A stretch of 38,403 nt of DNA from Pseudomonas sp. RIT623 (GCF_004519305.1 NZ_SOZA01000046.1:1-38403), one strand, 5' to 3'; counted from the stretch's first letter, positions 1-8,417 are shown. A program made the numbers and translations. Notes: generated by a model not told the origin, from the letters alone.

Positions 1-345
1 CAACTCGGGCAACAACAACCCCTGAACCCGCATGAACAACGCAAACATGACAATCCCCCCGCCAATCATCACCTGTACATAGCGAGGCGCAGTCTCGAAC
101 CCGGCAAAGCGCAGGTGGATCATGCCGACTCCGCTGACAGCCAGCACCGCCACCGCCAGCCAGACCCATCTGAAGAACCGCTGGAAAACCTCCACCCACA
201 AGCGCAGCCGCGCCGGCCCTTCGAGGGCGGCAACCGTGGCCGGGCGCAGCACCAGCCAGGCGAAGAACATCCCGCCGACCCACACCAGGGCGGCCAGGAC
301 ATGCAAGGTATAGGGCAGGGCAAAGGCAAGCATCCAGATCTCCAT
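1..345 (-). CDS. CopD-family integral membrane protein, truncated by window edge
   Basis: The reading frame starts at an ATG at 345-343 and runs without a stop to base 1, giving 115 residues, so the C-terminus lies outside the window. Three hydrophobic segments are visible (about residues 5-27, 58-78 and 90-112). The first contains HVLAALVWVGGMFF, the His plus W-x-GG pattern typical of CopD-type inner-membrane proteins linked to copper uptake or resistance. It diverges from dinG across an 86 bp gap. No copC or other copper gene is visible here, so the metal role is inferred from family likeness only. A related uncharacterised membrane family with the same fold is the alternative. Confidence 0.75.
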   Translation of the reverse strand, partial: MEIWMLAFALPYTLHVLAALVWVGGMFFAWLVLRPATVAALEGPARLRLWVEVFQRFFRWVWLAVAVLAVSGVGMIHLRFAGFETAPRYVQVMIGGGIVMFALFMRVQGLLLPEL

Positions 346-369
346 GGGGCACAAAGGGCAATAGCGGGG

Positions 370-410
370 TATGATAGCCGGCCCATGCGAAACACTGAAA
401 ATATATCCAG
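370..410 (+). promoter_or_regulatory. dinG promoter region with candidate LexA (SOS) box
   Basis: Bases 395-410 read CTGAAAATATATCCAG, matching the gamma/beta-proteobacterial LexA consensus CTG-N10-CAG with an AT-rich core. A TATGAT -10-like hexamer lies at 370-375, so the box would sit just downstream of the start point, where a bound repressor blocks transcription. No good -35 hexamer is visible. The box is 22 bp upstream of the dinG ATG. dinG is a known damage-inducible gene in E. coli, which supports the call. Confidence 0.7.
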
Positions 411-431
411 CCCTCCGGGCGCCCGCAGACC

Positions 432-2576
432 ATGATCAGCAACGAACTCAAAGCCACCATCCAGGGCGCCTATTCGCGTTTCCTCGAAGCCAAAAGCCTC
501 AAGCCACGCTATGGCCAGCGCCTGATGATCGCCGAAGTGGCCAAGGTGCTCGGCGACATCGCCTGCGACGACGAAGGCCGTCGTGCGGGCGAGCCCGCCG
601 TGGTGGCGGTCGAGGCCGGCACCGGTACCGGCAAGACCGTCGCCTACAGCCTCGCCGCGATCCCCGCCGCCAAGGCCGCCGGCAAGCGCCTGGTGATCGC
701 CACCGCCACCGTCGCGCTGCAGGAGCAGATCGTCTTCAAGGACCTGCCCGACCTGATGCGCAACAGCGGGCTGAACTTCAGCTTCGCCCTGGCCAAGGGG
801 CGGGGCCGTTACCTGTGCCTGTCCAAGCTCGACATCCTGCTGCAGGAAGGCCACGCCCAGTCGGCCACCGCGCAGCTGTTCGAGGAAGAAGGCTTCCATA
901 TCGAAGTCGACGAGCGCAGCCAGAAGCTGTTCAACAGCATGATCGAGAAGCTCGCCGGCAACCGCTGGGACGGCGACCGCGACAGCTGGTCGGAAGCCAT
1001 CGAGGACCAAGACTGGGCGCGCTTGACCACCGACCATAGCCAGTGCACCGGCCGTCATTGCCCGAACTTCCAGCAGTGCGTGTTCTACAAGGCCCGTGAA
1101 GGCATGGGCAAGGTCGACGTGATCGTCACCAACCACGACATGGTCCTGGCCGACCTGGCGCTGGGCGGCGGCGCGGTGCTGCCCGATCCGCGCGAAACCA
1201 TGTATGTGTTCGACGAAGGTCACCATCTGCCGGACAAGGCCATCGGCCACTTCGCCCATTACTCGCGCCTGCGCTCCACCGCCGACTGGCTGGAACAGAC
1301 CGCCAAGAACCTGACCAAGCTGCTGGCCCAGCACCCGCTGCCGGGCGACCTGGGCAAGTACATCGAGCAGGTGCCGGAACTGGCCCGCGAGGTGCGTACC
1401 CAGCAGCAGTTCATGTTCACCCTGTGCGAGCAGGTGGCGGACTTCCGCGTCGGCGAGGACATGGAAGGCCGTGACCGCCCGCGCTACCGTTTCGAAGGCG
1501 GCGTGGTGCCCGAGCAGATCCGCGAAGTCGGTATCGAGCTCAAGAAAGGCTTCGCCCGCCTCAACGACCTGTTCACCCGCCTGGCCGACCTGCTCAAGGA
1601 AGGCATGGACGGCGAGAACAACATCGGCATCGCCAGCCACCAGGCCGAGGAGTGGTACCCGCTGTTCGGCAGCCTGGTGACCCGCGCCCAGGGCAACTGG
1701 GAGCTGTGGACCGCCTTCACCGCCGAAGACCCCGAGGACAACCCGCCCATGGCGCGCTGGCTGACTCTGGCCGAGAGCGGCGCGCTGTTCGACATCGAGG
1801 TCAATGCCAGCCCCATTCTGGCCGCCGAGATGCTGCGCAAGAGCTTGTGGAACGTCGCCCATGGCGCCTTGGTGACCTCGGCGACCTTGACCGCGCTGGG
1901 CAAGTTCGATCGCTTTCGCATGCGTTCGGGCCTGCCCCGCGATGCCGTGCAGTGCGTGGTACCCAGCCCATTCGTGCACGGCGACGCCGGCCTGCTGCGG
2001 GTGCCCGATCTGGGTGCCGACCCGCGTGATGCCACCGCCCACACCGCGGCGATCATCCGCGAGCTGCCGGGCATCGTCGAGGACGCCCGTGGCGCGTTGG
2101 TGCTGTTCTCCTCACGCAAGCAGATGCAAGACGTATTCGACGGCCTGGACCGCGACTGGCGCAAACTGGTGCTGATCCAGGGCAACCTGTCCAAGCAGGA
2201 GACCCTCAATAAACACAAGGCGCGGGTCGACGACGGCCAGCACAGCGTGCTGTTCGGCCTGGCCAGCTTCGCCGAAGGGGTCGACCTGCCGGGCGCTTAC
2301 TGCGAGCACGTGGTGATCGCCAAGATCCCCTTCGCCGTGCCGGACGACCCGGTCGAGGCGGCCCTGGCCGAGTGGATCGAGGCCCGCGGCGGCAATCCGT
2401 TCATGGAAATCGCCGTGCCCGACGCCTCGCTGCGCCTGATCCAGGCCTGCGGTCGCCTGTTGCGTACCGAACAGGACCGCGGGGTAATCACCTTGCTCGA
2501 CCGCCGCCTGGTCACCCAACGCTACGGCAAGGCTATTCTCAATGCACTGCCGCCGTTCCGACGGGAAATCGGCTGA
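432..2576 (+). CDS. dinG: ATP-dependent DNA helicase DinG
   Basis: This 714-residue protein is a full-length DinG, a superfamily 2 XPD-like 5'-3' DNA helicase that unwinds forked DNA and R-loops and is part of the SOS response. Walker A is GTGTGKT (about residues 62-68) and the Walker B/DEAH-type box is DEGH in YVFDEGHHL (about residue 261). Four cysteines, C129, C205, C210 and C216, have the spacing of the 4Fe-4S cluster ligands of E. coli DinG. The C-terminal helicase motif VI region reads QACGRLLRTEQDRG. The ATG at 432 begins the conserved MISNELKATIQGAYSRF. The gene stands alone, with a LexA-like box upstream. Confidence 0.97.
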   Translation: MISNELKATIQGAYSRFLEAKSLKPRYGQRLMIAEVAKVLGDIACDDEGRRAGEPAVVAVEAGTGTGKTVAYSLAAIPAAKAAGKRLVIATATVALQEQIVFKDLPDLMRNSGLNFSFALAKGRGRYLCLSKLDILLQEGHAQSATAQLFEEEGFHIEVDERSQKLFNSMIEKLAGNRWDGDRDSWSEAIEDQDWARLTTDHSQCTGRHCPNFQQCVFYKAREGMGKVDVIVTNHDMVLADLALGGGAVLPDPRETMYVFDEGHHLPDKAIGHFAHYSRLRSTADWLEQTAKNLTKLLAQHPLPGDLGKYIEQVPELAREVRTQQQFMFTLCEQVADFRVGEDMEGRDRPRYRFEGGVVPEQIREVGIELKKGFARLNDLFTRLADLLKEGMDGENNIGIASHQAEEWYPLFGSLVTRAQGNWELWTAFTAEDPEDNPPMARWLTLAESGALFDIEVNASPILAAEMLRKSLWNVAHGALVTSATLTALGKFDRFRMRSGLPRDAVQCVVPSPFVHGDAGLLRVPDLGADPRDATAHTAAIIRELPGIVEDARGALVLFSSRKQMQDVFDGLDRDWRKLVLIQGNLSKQETLNKHKARVDDGQHSVLFGLASFAEGVDLPGAYCEHVVIAKIPFAVPDDPVEAALAEWIEARGGNPFMEIAVPDASLRLIQACGRLLRTEQDRGVITLLDRRLVTQRYGKAILNALPPFRREIG

Positions 2577-2620
2577 CTGCCTGAGCCAGACGCGCCACCC
2601 GTTGTCCATTACTCGATCTG

Positions 2621-2637
2621 GAGCCCGTGACGGGCTC
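2621..2637 (+). other. Perfect hairpin between dinG and the glycoside hydrolase gene
   Basis: GAGCCCG-TGA-CGGGCTC forms a 7 bp GC-rich stem 44 bp after the dinG stop. It has no T-run, so it is not a clear intrinsic terminator. The AAGGAGAG ribosome binding site of the next gene starts about 3 bases after it, so the stem could stabilise the 3' end of dinG mRNA or modulate initiation downstream. Confidence 0.5.
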
Positions 2638-2657
2638 TGAAGGAGAGCCACCGCCCT

Positions 2658-4874
2658 ATGATCCGCCGTACCCTGCCTGTGATGTTCATCCTGTTGTTCA
2701 GCGCGCCCTTGCTCGCCGCGCAACAGACGCTGTTCAGTTTCGTGCGCCCGGCGTCGGTGGTGAATGTGACCACCCAGGACGCCACGTTGCCGCAGTACAA
2801 CGCGGAACAGACAGCCGAAGGCGAGGTATTGCGACGGGTGGTGTTCAACCCGGTGGCGCAGCCGACCTTGCGCCTGGCCCCGCAGAGTGGAGCCTGGGAC
2901 TGGTCGGCCGGGCAGGCCCTGACCTTGCGCCTGCAAAGCGGCATGGATTGGGCCCTGACCGTCAATGTGACGATCCAGAGCAGTGACGGGCGGACCCTCA
3001 CCAGCCGGATCGACCTGCCGGCTGGCCCGGCGCAGACGGTGATGGTCCCGCTCAAGGCCAGCTCGCCGCTGAGCCAGGGCATGCGCGCCGGGCCGCCGAT
3101 GCCCTGGGTTTTCGAGGGCCAACGCCTGCTGCTGACCAGCAGTGAAGGGGAAGCGGACCTGGCGCAGATCACTTCGCTCAGCCTGAGCATCCCGGGGCCG
3201 AAGGTGGCCCAGAGCCTGCTGATCGAGAAAGTCGGCGTGCAGGATGACGACCTGGCCTTCAAGGCCGCCTATGCCGAGCTGATCGATGGCTACGGCCAGT
3301 CAACCCGCGGACGCTGGCCGGAAAAGATCGTCAACGACGAGCAGCTCAAGGCTGCCGCCACCCGCGAGCAGACGCAACTCAAGGCCTGGTTGGCCGAGCG
3401 CGATACGCTTAAGCTGGATGCCTACGGCGGCGTGCTGGCGGGCCCGGTGTTCGAGGCCAAGGGCTTCTTCCGCAGCGAAAAGCGCGAGGGCCGCTGGTAC
3501 CTGGTGACCCCGGACGGGCACCCGTTTTATTCGCTGGGCGTCAATGCCGTGGCCGCTGACGGCGGGCGCACCTATGTCGCCGGACGCGAGGGCATGTTCA
3601 AGGCCCTGCCGGGCGAAGGCGACGCGCTGGCGGCGTTCTATGGCCAGGGCAACAATGACGATGGCAATGCTTCGTCCCTGGGCCGTGGTTTCAAGCAGGG
3701 GCGCTGGTTCGACTTCTATGCCAGCAATCTCCAGCGCACCTACGGCAAACCCTGCGAGCAAGGTGACCAGGCAGCGGCGTGCCCACCCTTGGTGGTGGAT
3801 GCGCCCCGCTGGCAGGGCCATACCCTCGATCGCCTGCAAGCCTGGGGCTTCAATACCCTGGGCAACTGGAGCGACCCGGCGTTGGGCCAGGCCAAGCGCC
3901 TGCCCTATACCTTGGCGCTGTCGATCGTCGGTGATTACGCCAGCATCAGCACCGGCATGGATTGGTGGGGCCGCATGCCTGACCCGTTCGACCCGCGTTT
4001 CGCCATGGCCACCGAGCGCGCCGTGGCCATCGCCGCCCGCGATCACCGCGACGACCCCTGGCTGATTGGCTACTTTGCCGACAATGAGTTGGCCTGGGCC
4101 GCGCCGGGCGACGATCCCAAGGCCCGCTATGGCCTGGCCTACGGCACCTTGCGCCTGACCACCGACGTGCCGGCCAAGCGTGCCTTCCTCAAGCAGTTGC
4201 GTGACAAGTACCGCAACCAGGCCGGGTTGTCGAAGGCCTGGGGTATCGAATTGACCGCCTGGGAACTGATGGAAGACCCAGGTTTCGAGGCGCCTCTGCC
4301 CAACCCCGAGCACCCGGAAATCGAGCGTGACTACCAGTATTTCCAGCAGGTGTTCGCCGAAACCTACTTCAAGACCATATCCGATGCGCTGAAGTGGCAT
4401 GCGCCCAATCACCTGCTGCTGGGTGGCCGTTACGCGGTCAGCACGCCCGAGGCGGTCAAGGCCTGCGCCGAGTTCTGCGATGTGCTGAGTTTCAACTTCT
4501 ATACCCTCAAGCCTGATCACGGCTACGATTTCGCCCGCCTGGCCGAGCTGGACAAGCCGGTGCTGGTGTCCGAGTTCCAGTTCGGCTCCCGTGACCGTGG
4601 CCCGTTCTGGCCTGGTCCGCTGGAAGTGGCCCGCGAGGAAGACCGTGGCCCGGCGTATGCCAATTTCCTCAAGGCCGCCTTGGCCCAGCCGATGATCGTC
4701 GGCGCGCATTGGTTCCAGTACCTGGATCAACCCGCCAGCGGGCGCCTGCTCGATGGCGAGAATGGGCACTTGGGGCTGGTGGCGATCACCGATGTGCCCT
4801 ACGCGGGTTTCGCCGAAGCGGTGCGTCGCAGCAACCGACAAGCGCTTGCTGCGTTCAGCAAGCCTGCACACTAG
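2658..4874 (+). CDS. Secreted agarase-type glycoside hydrolase (GH42/GH50-like, clan GH-A)
   Basis: The protein has 738 residues. Residues 1-21 are a Sec signal peptide (MIRRTLPVMF..., cleavage after LLAA), so it is periplasmic or exported. A beta-rich N-terminal portion (about 25-200) is followed by a TIM-barrel-like region. Catalytic candidates are E477 in YFADNELAW (the Asn-Glu acid/base pattern of clan A enzymes) and E639 in PVLVSEFQFG (nucleophile). Homologues in pseudomonads are usually labelled beta-agarase, but agar is an unlikely substrate for this organism and the true polysaccharide is unknown. The start is supported by AAGGAGAG about 11 bases upstream. No sugar-uptake genes flank it, and its own promoter is not obvious. 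Confidence 0.75.
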   Translation: MIRRTLPVMFILLFSAPLLAAQQTLFSFVRPASVVNVTTQDATLPQYNAEQTAEGEVLRRVVFNPVAQPTLRLAPQSGAWDWSAGQALTLRLQSGMDWALTVNVTIQSSDGRTLTSRIDLPAGPAQTVMVPLKASSPLSQGMRAGPPMPWVFEGQRLLLTSSEGEADLAQITSLSLSIPGPKVAQSLLIEKVGVQDDDLAFKAAYAELIDGYGQSTRGRWPEKIVNDEQLKAAATREQTQLKAWLAERDTLKLDAYGGVLAGPVFEAKGFFRSEKREGRWYLVTPDGHPFYSLGVNAVAADGGRTYVAGREGMFKALPGEGDALAAFYGQGNNDDGNASSLGRGFKQGRWFDFYASNLQRTYGKPCEQGDQAAACPPLVVDAPRWQGHTLDRLQAWGFNTLGNWSDPALGQAKRLPYTLALSIVGDYASISTGMDWWGRMPDPFDPRFAMATERAVAIAARDHRDDPWLIGYFADNELAWAAPGDDPKARYGLAYGTLRLTTDVPAKRAFLKQLRDKYRNQAGLSKAWGIELTAWELMEDPGFEAPLPNPEHPEIERDYQYFQQVFAETYFKTISDALKWHAPNHLLLGGRYAVSTPEAVKACAEFCDVLSFNFYTLKPDHGYDFARLAELDKPVLVSEFQFGSRDRGPFWPGPLEVAREEDRGPAYANFLKAALAQPMIVGAHWFQYLDQPASGRLLDGENGHLGLVAITDVPYAGFAEAVRRSNRQALAAFSKPAH

Positions 4875-5082
4875 CGGCGCCAGGCCCTTTCACCAGCAAG
4901 GCTGGTGCCTGCAGGTTTCGCAGGCTGGCGCTGTTGTAGGAGCTGGCCTTGTCGGTGAACGGGTCGCTCCCGGTAATATCAGAACAACCCCACAACCACC
5001 CAGCCATCTCCAGTAGGCAAATTGGCCAACTACTGAAACAATGCACGCTTTTGCAAGCCAGGCCGTGCAGAGAGGTAGTCGG
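4875..5082. repeat. Hairpin-rich intergenic region with a degenerate REP-like element
   Basis: CACCAGC-AAG-GCTGGTG (4891-4907) is a perfect 7 bp stem just after the hydrolase stop. GCCTGC/GCAGGC and GGCGCCAG/CTGGCG arms nest around it. TTGTAGGAGCTGGCCTTG (from about 4934) resembles the REP core found elsewhere in the window. It probably acts as a transcript end. No gene is seen here. Confidence 0.5.
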
Positions 5083-6228
5083 GTGCAGATCCAGGGTCAC
5101 TATGAGCTGAAGTTCGAGGCGGTGCGCGAGGCATTCGCCGCGTTGTTCGAGGATCCCCAGGAGCGTGGTGCCGCGCTGTGCATCCAGGTCGGCGGGCAAA
5201 CCGTGGTCGACCTGTGGGCCGGCAGTGCCGACAAGGACGGCCGCGAGGCCTGGCACAACGACACCATCGCCAACCTGTTCTCCTGCACCAAGACCTTCAC
5301 CGCCGTCACCGCCCTGCAACTGGTGGGCGAGGGCAAGCTGGCCCTCGACGCGCCCGTGGCCCGCTACTGGCCCGAGTTCGCCCAGGCCGGCAAGGAGCAG
5401 GTGACCTTGCGGCAACTGCTCAGCCACCGCGCCGGCCTGCCGGCCATTCGCGAACTGCTGCCGGCCGAGACCCTGTACGACTGGCAGGCGATGGTCGACG
5501 CCCTGGCCGCCGAAGCGCCCTGGTGGAACCCTGGTAGCGAGCATGGCTACGCCGCCATCACCTATGGCTGGCTGATCGGCGAGCTGATCCGTCGCGCCGA
5601 CGGCCGTGGCCCGGGTGACTCCATCGTCGCTCGTACTGCCAAGCCGCTGGGCCTGGACTTCCATGTCGGCCTGGCGGATGAAGAATTCCACCGCGTGGCG
5701 CATATCGCCCGCGGCAAGGGCAACCCTGGCGATGCCGCGGCCCAGCGCCTGCTGCAGGTAACGATGCGTGAACCCGAGGCGCTGTCGACCCGGGCCTTCA
5801 CCAATCCTCCGGCCATCCTCACCAGCACCAACAAGCCTGAGTGGCGGCGCATGCAGCAGCCGGCGGCCAATGGCCACGGCAACGCCCGCAGTCTGGCGGG
5901 TTTCTACGCCGGCCTGCTCGACGGCAGCCTGCTCGAATCCGAACTGCTTGACGAGTTGACCCGCGAGCACAGCCTCGGCCAGGACCGTACCCTGTTGACC
6001 CAGACCCGCTTCGGCCTGGGCTGCATGCTCGACCAGCCGGATGTGGCCAATGCCACCTTCGGGCTGGGCGCCCGCGCCTTCGGCCACCCAGGCGCAGGTG
6101 GCTCGGTCGGTTTTGCCGACCCCGAACACGACGTTGCCTTCGGCTTCGTCACCAATACCCTGGGCCCCTACGTGCTGATGGATCCGCGCGCACAGCGACT
6201 GGTGCGCACCCTTGGCAGCTGCCTTTGA
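5083..6228 (+). CDS. Serine hydrolase of the class C beta-lactamase fold (EstB-type esterase)
   Basis: The 381-residue protein has the S-x-x-K motif SCTK at 67-70, the nucleophile and general base of penicillin-binding-type esterases. A Tyr in HGYAAITYG (Y156) fits the second motif, and HPGAGGS near residue 340 replaces the KTG box, as in EstB-type carboxylesterases. There is no signal peptide, so it is probably cytoplasmic and more likely an esterase than an antibiotic-resistance enzyme. I chose the GTG at 5083, which begins MQIQGHYELKFEAV and has an AGAGG about 8 bases upstream. The in-frame ATG at 5041 lacks a ribosome binding site. It has its own gap on both sides. Confidence 0.85.
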   Translation: MQIQGHYELKFEAVREAFAALFEDPQERGAALCIQVGGQTVVDLWAGSADKDGREAWHNDTIANLFSCTKTFTAVTALQLVGEGKLALDAPVARYWPEFAQAGKEQVTLRQLLSHRAGLPAIRELLPAETLYDWQAMVDALAAEAPWWNPGSEHGYAAITYGWLIGELIRRADGRGPGDSIVARTAKPLGLDFHVGLADEEFHRVAHIARGKGNPGDAAAQRLLQVTMREPEALSTRAFTNPPAILTSTNKPEWRRMQQPAANGHGNARSLAGFYAGLLDGSLLESELLDELTREHSLGQDRTLLTQTRFGLGCMLDQPDVANATFGLGARAFGHPGAGGSVGFADPEHDVAFGFVTNTLGPYVLMDPRAQRLVRTLGSCL

Positions 6229-6327
6229 TCGGGTAACGCGGGTATTGCTCGGACCCTTTGACTATCCTCAATGCCAACGCCTGACGCGTATGGGCAAAAT
6301 TTCTTTCTATTTCATGGTGTATCGCTG

Positions 6328-7320
6328 ATGTCTTCACATAAAACCTTAGCACTCGCCCTGTGCCTGGCCATGACCGGCTGCGCCAGCCATTCACAGGACT
6401 CGTCCAAGGACAGTGCACTCAACTGGTGGCCGTTCGGCTCGGACAAGGTCGCCGATCAGGAAGTGAAAGAGGCCGTGGTCGAGAAGGTCGCCAAGGCCGA
6501 TGCCAAGTCCGAGAGCAGCAGCCGCTGGTGGTGGCCGTTTGGTGGCGACGACAAGCAGGGCAAGGTCGCGGCCGTGCCGAAGATCGACCAGAAAGCCACC
6601 CAGGCCTGGCTCGACCAATACGAACCCAAGGTTCGCGAGGCCATCAAAGGCAGCAAGTTCGAACTGGAGCGCCGCGAGGACGTGCTGGCCGTGACCATCC
6701 CAGTGGACAGTTCGTACAACCCGGACCGTCCGAACATGCTGCTGCCGGTCACCCTTGGCCCGATCACCCAGGTGGCCAAGGTCGTCGAGACCGACAGCAA
6801 GACCGCCGTGCTGGTCCTCGGCCACGCCGACAGCAGCGGTGCCAGCGCCGCCAACCAGAAGCTCAGCCTCGAGCGTGCCGCCTCGGTATCGGCGATCTTC
6901 CGCCTCAGCGGCCTGCAGCGTGACCGCTTGATGCTCAAGGGCATGGGCTCGGTGATGCCGCGCGCTGCCAACGACAGCGCCGAGGGCCGCGCCCTGAACC
7001 GCCGCGTAGAACTGCTGCTGACCCCACAGAACACCATGGTCGCGCTGCTGGCCAAGTACCAGCAGGCCGCACCGGTGCCGACGCCGGCCGCCATGGTCGC
7101 GGTGCAAGACGCCAAGGCGCCGGCAGCCAAGGCCGCTACCGCCAAACCAGCCGCCAAGGCCGCTGCCAAGCCTGCGGCGAAGAAGCCGGCCGCCAAAGCC
7201 AAGGCCCCGGCCAAGGCCAGCACCACCGCGAAGAAGAAAGCCACTGCGGCCAAGCCCGCCGCGAAGAAGGCTGCCACCGACAAGAAAGTCGCCGCCAACA
7301 GCCCTGCGAAGACCAACTGA
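6328..7320 (+). CDS. OmpA-family outer-membrane lipoprotein with Lys/Ala/Pro-rich tail
   Basis: The protein is 330 residues. Residues 1-18 are a lipoprotein signal ending in the lipobox MTGC, which decides the ATG at 6328 over the in-frame ATG at 6271. Two WWPFG motifs (about residues 31-35 and 69-73) flank a charged helix. An OmpA C-terminal peptidoglycan-binding domain follows (about 125-235), with VLGHADSSG and the typical NRRVELLL end. The last 65 or so residues are almost only Ala, Lys and Pro (repeated AAKPAAKKPA units), like histone-H1-type or AlgP-type tails. It probably anchors the outer membrane to peptidoglycan. It ends 19 bp before pdxH on the same strand, so the two may be co-transcribed. 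Confidence 0.85.
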   Translation: MSSHKTLALALCLAMTGCASHSQDSSKDSALNWWPFGSDKVADQEVKEAVVEKVAKADAKSESSSRWWWPFGGDDKQGKVAAVPKIDQKATQAWLDQYEPKVREAIKGSKFELERREDVLAVTIPVDSSYNPDRPNMLLPVTLGPITQVAKVVETDSKTAVLVLGHADSSGASAANQKLSLERAASVSAIFRLSGLQRDRLMLKGMGSVMPRAANDSAEGRALNRRVELLLTPQNTMVALLAKYQQAAPVPTPAAMVAVQDAKAPAAKAATAKPAAKAAAKPAAKKPAAKAKAPAKASTTAKKKATAAKPAAKKAATDKKVAANSPAKTN

Positions 7321-7339
7321 TCGTCAAGGAAACGCAGTC

Positions 7340-7987
7340 ATGACCCAATCCCTGGCCGATATGCGCCGCGACTACACCCGTGATGGCCTGGCCGAAGCCC
7401 AGGCCCCGAGGGAGCCGTTCGCGCTGTTTCATCACTGGTTCGCCGATGCGGTGAAGACCGAGCAGCTACCGGTGGAAGCCAACGCCATGACCTTGGCGAC
7501 CGTCGATGCCGACGGTCGCCCGCATTGCCGGGTGCTGTTGCTCAAGGCCCTGGATACGCGCGGGTTCACCTTCTTCACCAATTACCAAAGTGCCAAGGGC
7601 CAGCACATTGCGGCCAATCCCTTTGCCGCGATGACCTTTTTCTGGCCGGCGTTGGAGCGTCAGGTACGCATCGAAGGTCGGGTGGAGAAGGTCACGGCCA
7701 AGGAGTCGGACGATTACTACCAGGTACGCCCATTGGGCAGCCGCCTGGGCGCTTGGGCGTCGCCGCAGAGCCGGGTGATTGCCGATCGCGAGGAGCTTGA
7801 GGGGCTGGTCAAGGCCACCGAGGCACGCTTCTCCGATACCCAGCCGCATTGCCCGGAGCACTGGGGCGGTTACCGTTTGGTGCCGGAGCGCATCGAGTTC
7901 TGGCAGGGAAGGGCCAGTCGCTTGCATGACCGTCTGAACTACCGGCTGGTCGATGGCCAGTGGCTGCGCGAGCGCCTGGCGCCGTGA
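7340..7987 (+). CDS. pdxH: Pyridoxine/pyridoxamine 5'-phosphate oxidase
   Basis: The 215-residue protein has the usual PdxH length. It oxidises PNP or PMP to pyridoxal 5'-phosphate with FMN, the last step of vitamin B6 synthesis and salvage, in the cytoplasm. Recognisable segments are the N-terminal MRRDYTRDGL, the FMN-binding RVLLLKALDTRGFTFFTNY (about 65-83), the RQVRIEGRVEK segment (about 112-122), SRLGAWASPQS, and the C-terminal family signature WQGRASRLHDR with the substrate-contacting Arg and His. AAGGAAAC lies 8 bases before the ATG. It follows the OmpA-type lipoprotein gene by 19 bp and is followed by a REP pair. Confidence 0.97.
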   Translation: MTQSLADMRRDYTRDGLAEAQAPREPFALFHHWFADAVKTEQLPVEANAMTLATVDADGRPHCRVLLLKALDTRGFTFFTNYQSAKGQHIAANPFAAMTFFWPALERQVRIEGRVEKVTAKESDDYYQVRPLGSRLGAWASPQSRVIADREELEGLVKATEARFSDTQPHCPEHWGGYRLVPERIEFWQGRASRLHDRLNYRLVDGQWLRERLAP

Positions 7988-7992
7988 TATGC

Positions 7993-8090
7993 GGGGCCGC
8001 TGCGCGGCCCATCGCGGCCAAGGCCGCTCCTACAGGAACCGTGTAACCCTTGTGAGCGGCCTTGTGCCGCGATGGGCTGCAAAGCAGCCC
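7993..8090. repeat. REP pair in inverted orientation
   Basis: GGGGCCGCTGCGCGGCCC plus GCGGCCAAGGCCGCTCCTACA (7993-8034) is a P. putida-type REP unit. An inverted, slightly diverged unit follows at 8054-8090 (GAGCGGCCTTGTGCCGCGATGGGCTGC...). It lies between the convergent 3' ends of pdxH and the small minus-strand gene, where it probably limits read-through. Confidence 0.85.
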
Positions 8091-8095
8091 ACGCA

Positions 8096-8326
8096 TTACC
8101 GATAGCCCGCCGCTTCCCGCTCCAGCCACGCCGCCAACTCCTTGCGCCGCACCTTCTCCACCCGCGCCCGCTCCAGTAGCTTGAGCATGAAATCTCGCTT
8201 CGCCGGATCCTCCCCGGCCAGCGACAGCGCCAGGTCGCGGTCCATCCAGCGGCGCATGCGCACATACAGCCAGCCGTGAAAATACAGGCCGGCGATAGTC
8301 ACTACGACGACGATGAAGTAATCCAT
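8096..8326 (-). CDS. Small single-pass membrane protein, function unknown
   Basis: This 76-residue protein starts MDYFIVVVVTIAGLYFHGWLYV, a single N-terminal transmembrane segment, then a basic, amphipathic cytoplasmic tail (RRWMDRDLAL, KVRRKELAAWLEREA). The ATG at 8326 has AAGGATAG 5-7 bases upstream; the in-frame upstream ATG at 8344 has none. I do not recognise the family beyond a conserved Pseudomonas hypothetical type. It diverges from the SlyB-like lipoprotein gene across 146 bp and converges with pdxH. Confidence 0.75.
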   Translation of the reverse strand: MDYFIVVVVTIAGLYFHGWLYVRMRRWMDRDLALSLAGEDPAKRDFMLKLLERARVEKVRRKELAAWLEREAAGYR

Positions 8327-8417
8327 GGCTATCCTTGGTCTCACCTGTAGGCCCGCGATTCAGCCAGCAACGGCTGTACCTGAGCTGAATGAAAACAATT
8401 TTATAACGTTTGCGCCG

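Noticed and set aside
120..2042. 640-codon minus-strand open frame antisense to dinG
   Set aside because: dinG is a full-length recognisable helicase on the plus strand; the antisense product shows no family likeness and runs out of frame through the CopD-like gene. Long antisense frames are normal in high-GC DNA.
3300..4871. 523-codon minus-strand frame antisense to the glycoside hydrolase
   Set aside because: Composition rich in Gly, His and Gln without motifs, no ribosome binding site, and the plus strand encodes a coherent secreted enzyme.
5083..6228. Antibiotic-resistance beta-lactamase
   Set aside because: There is no signal peptide, and the third motif is HPGAGGS rather than KTG, as in esterases of this fold.
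6271..6327. Longer N-terminus of the OmpA-type lipoprotein
   Set aside because: It would put a polar, aromatic stretch before the lipoprotein signal; the lipobox fits the start at 6328.
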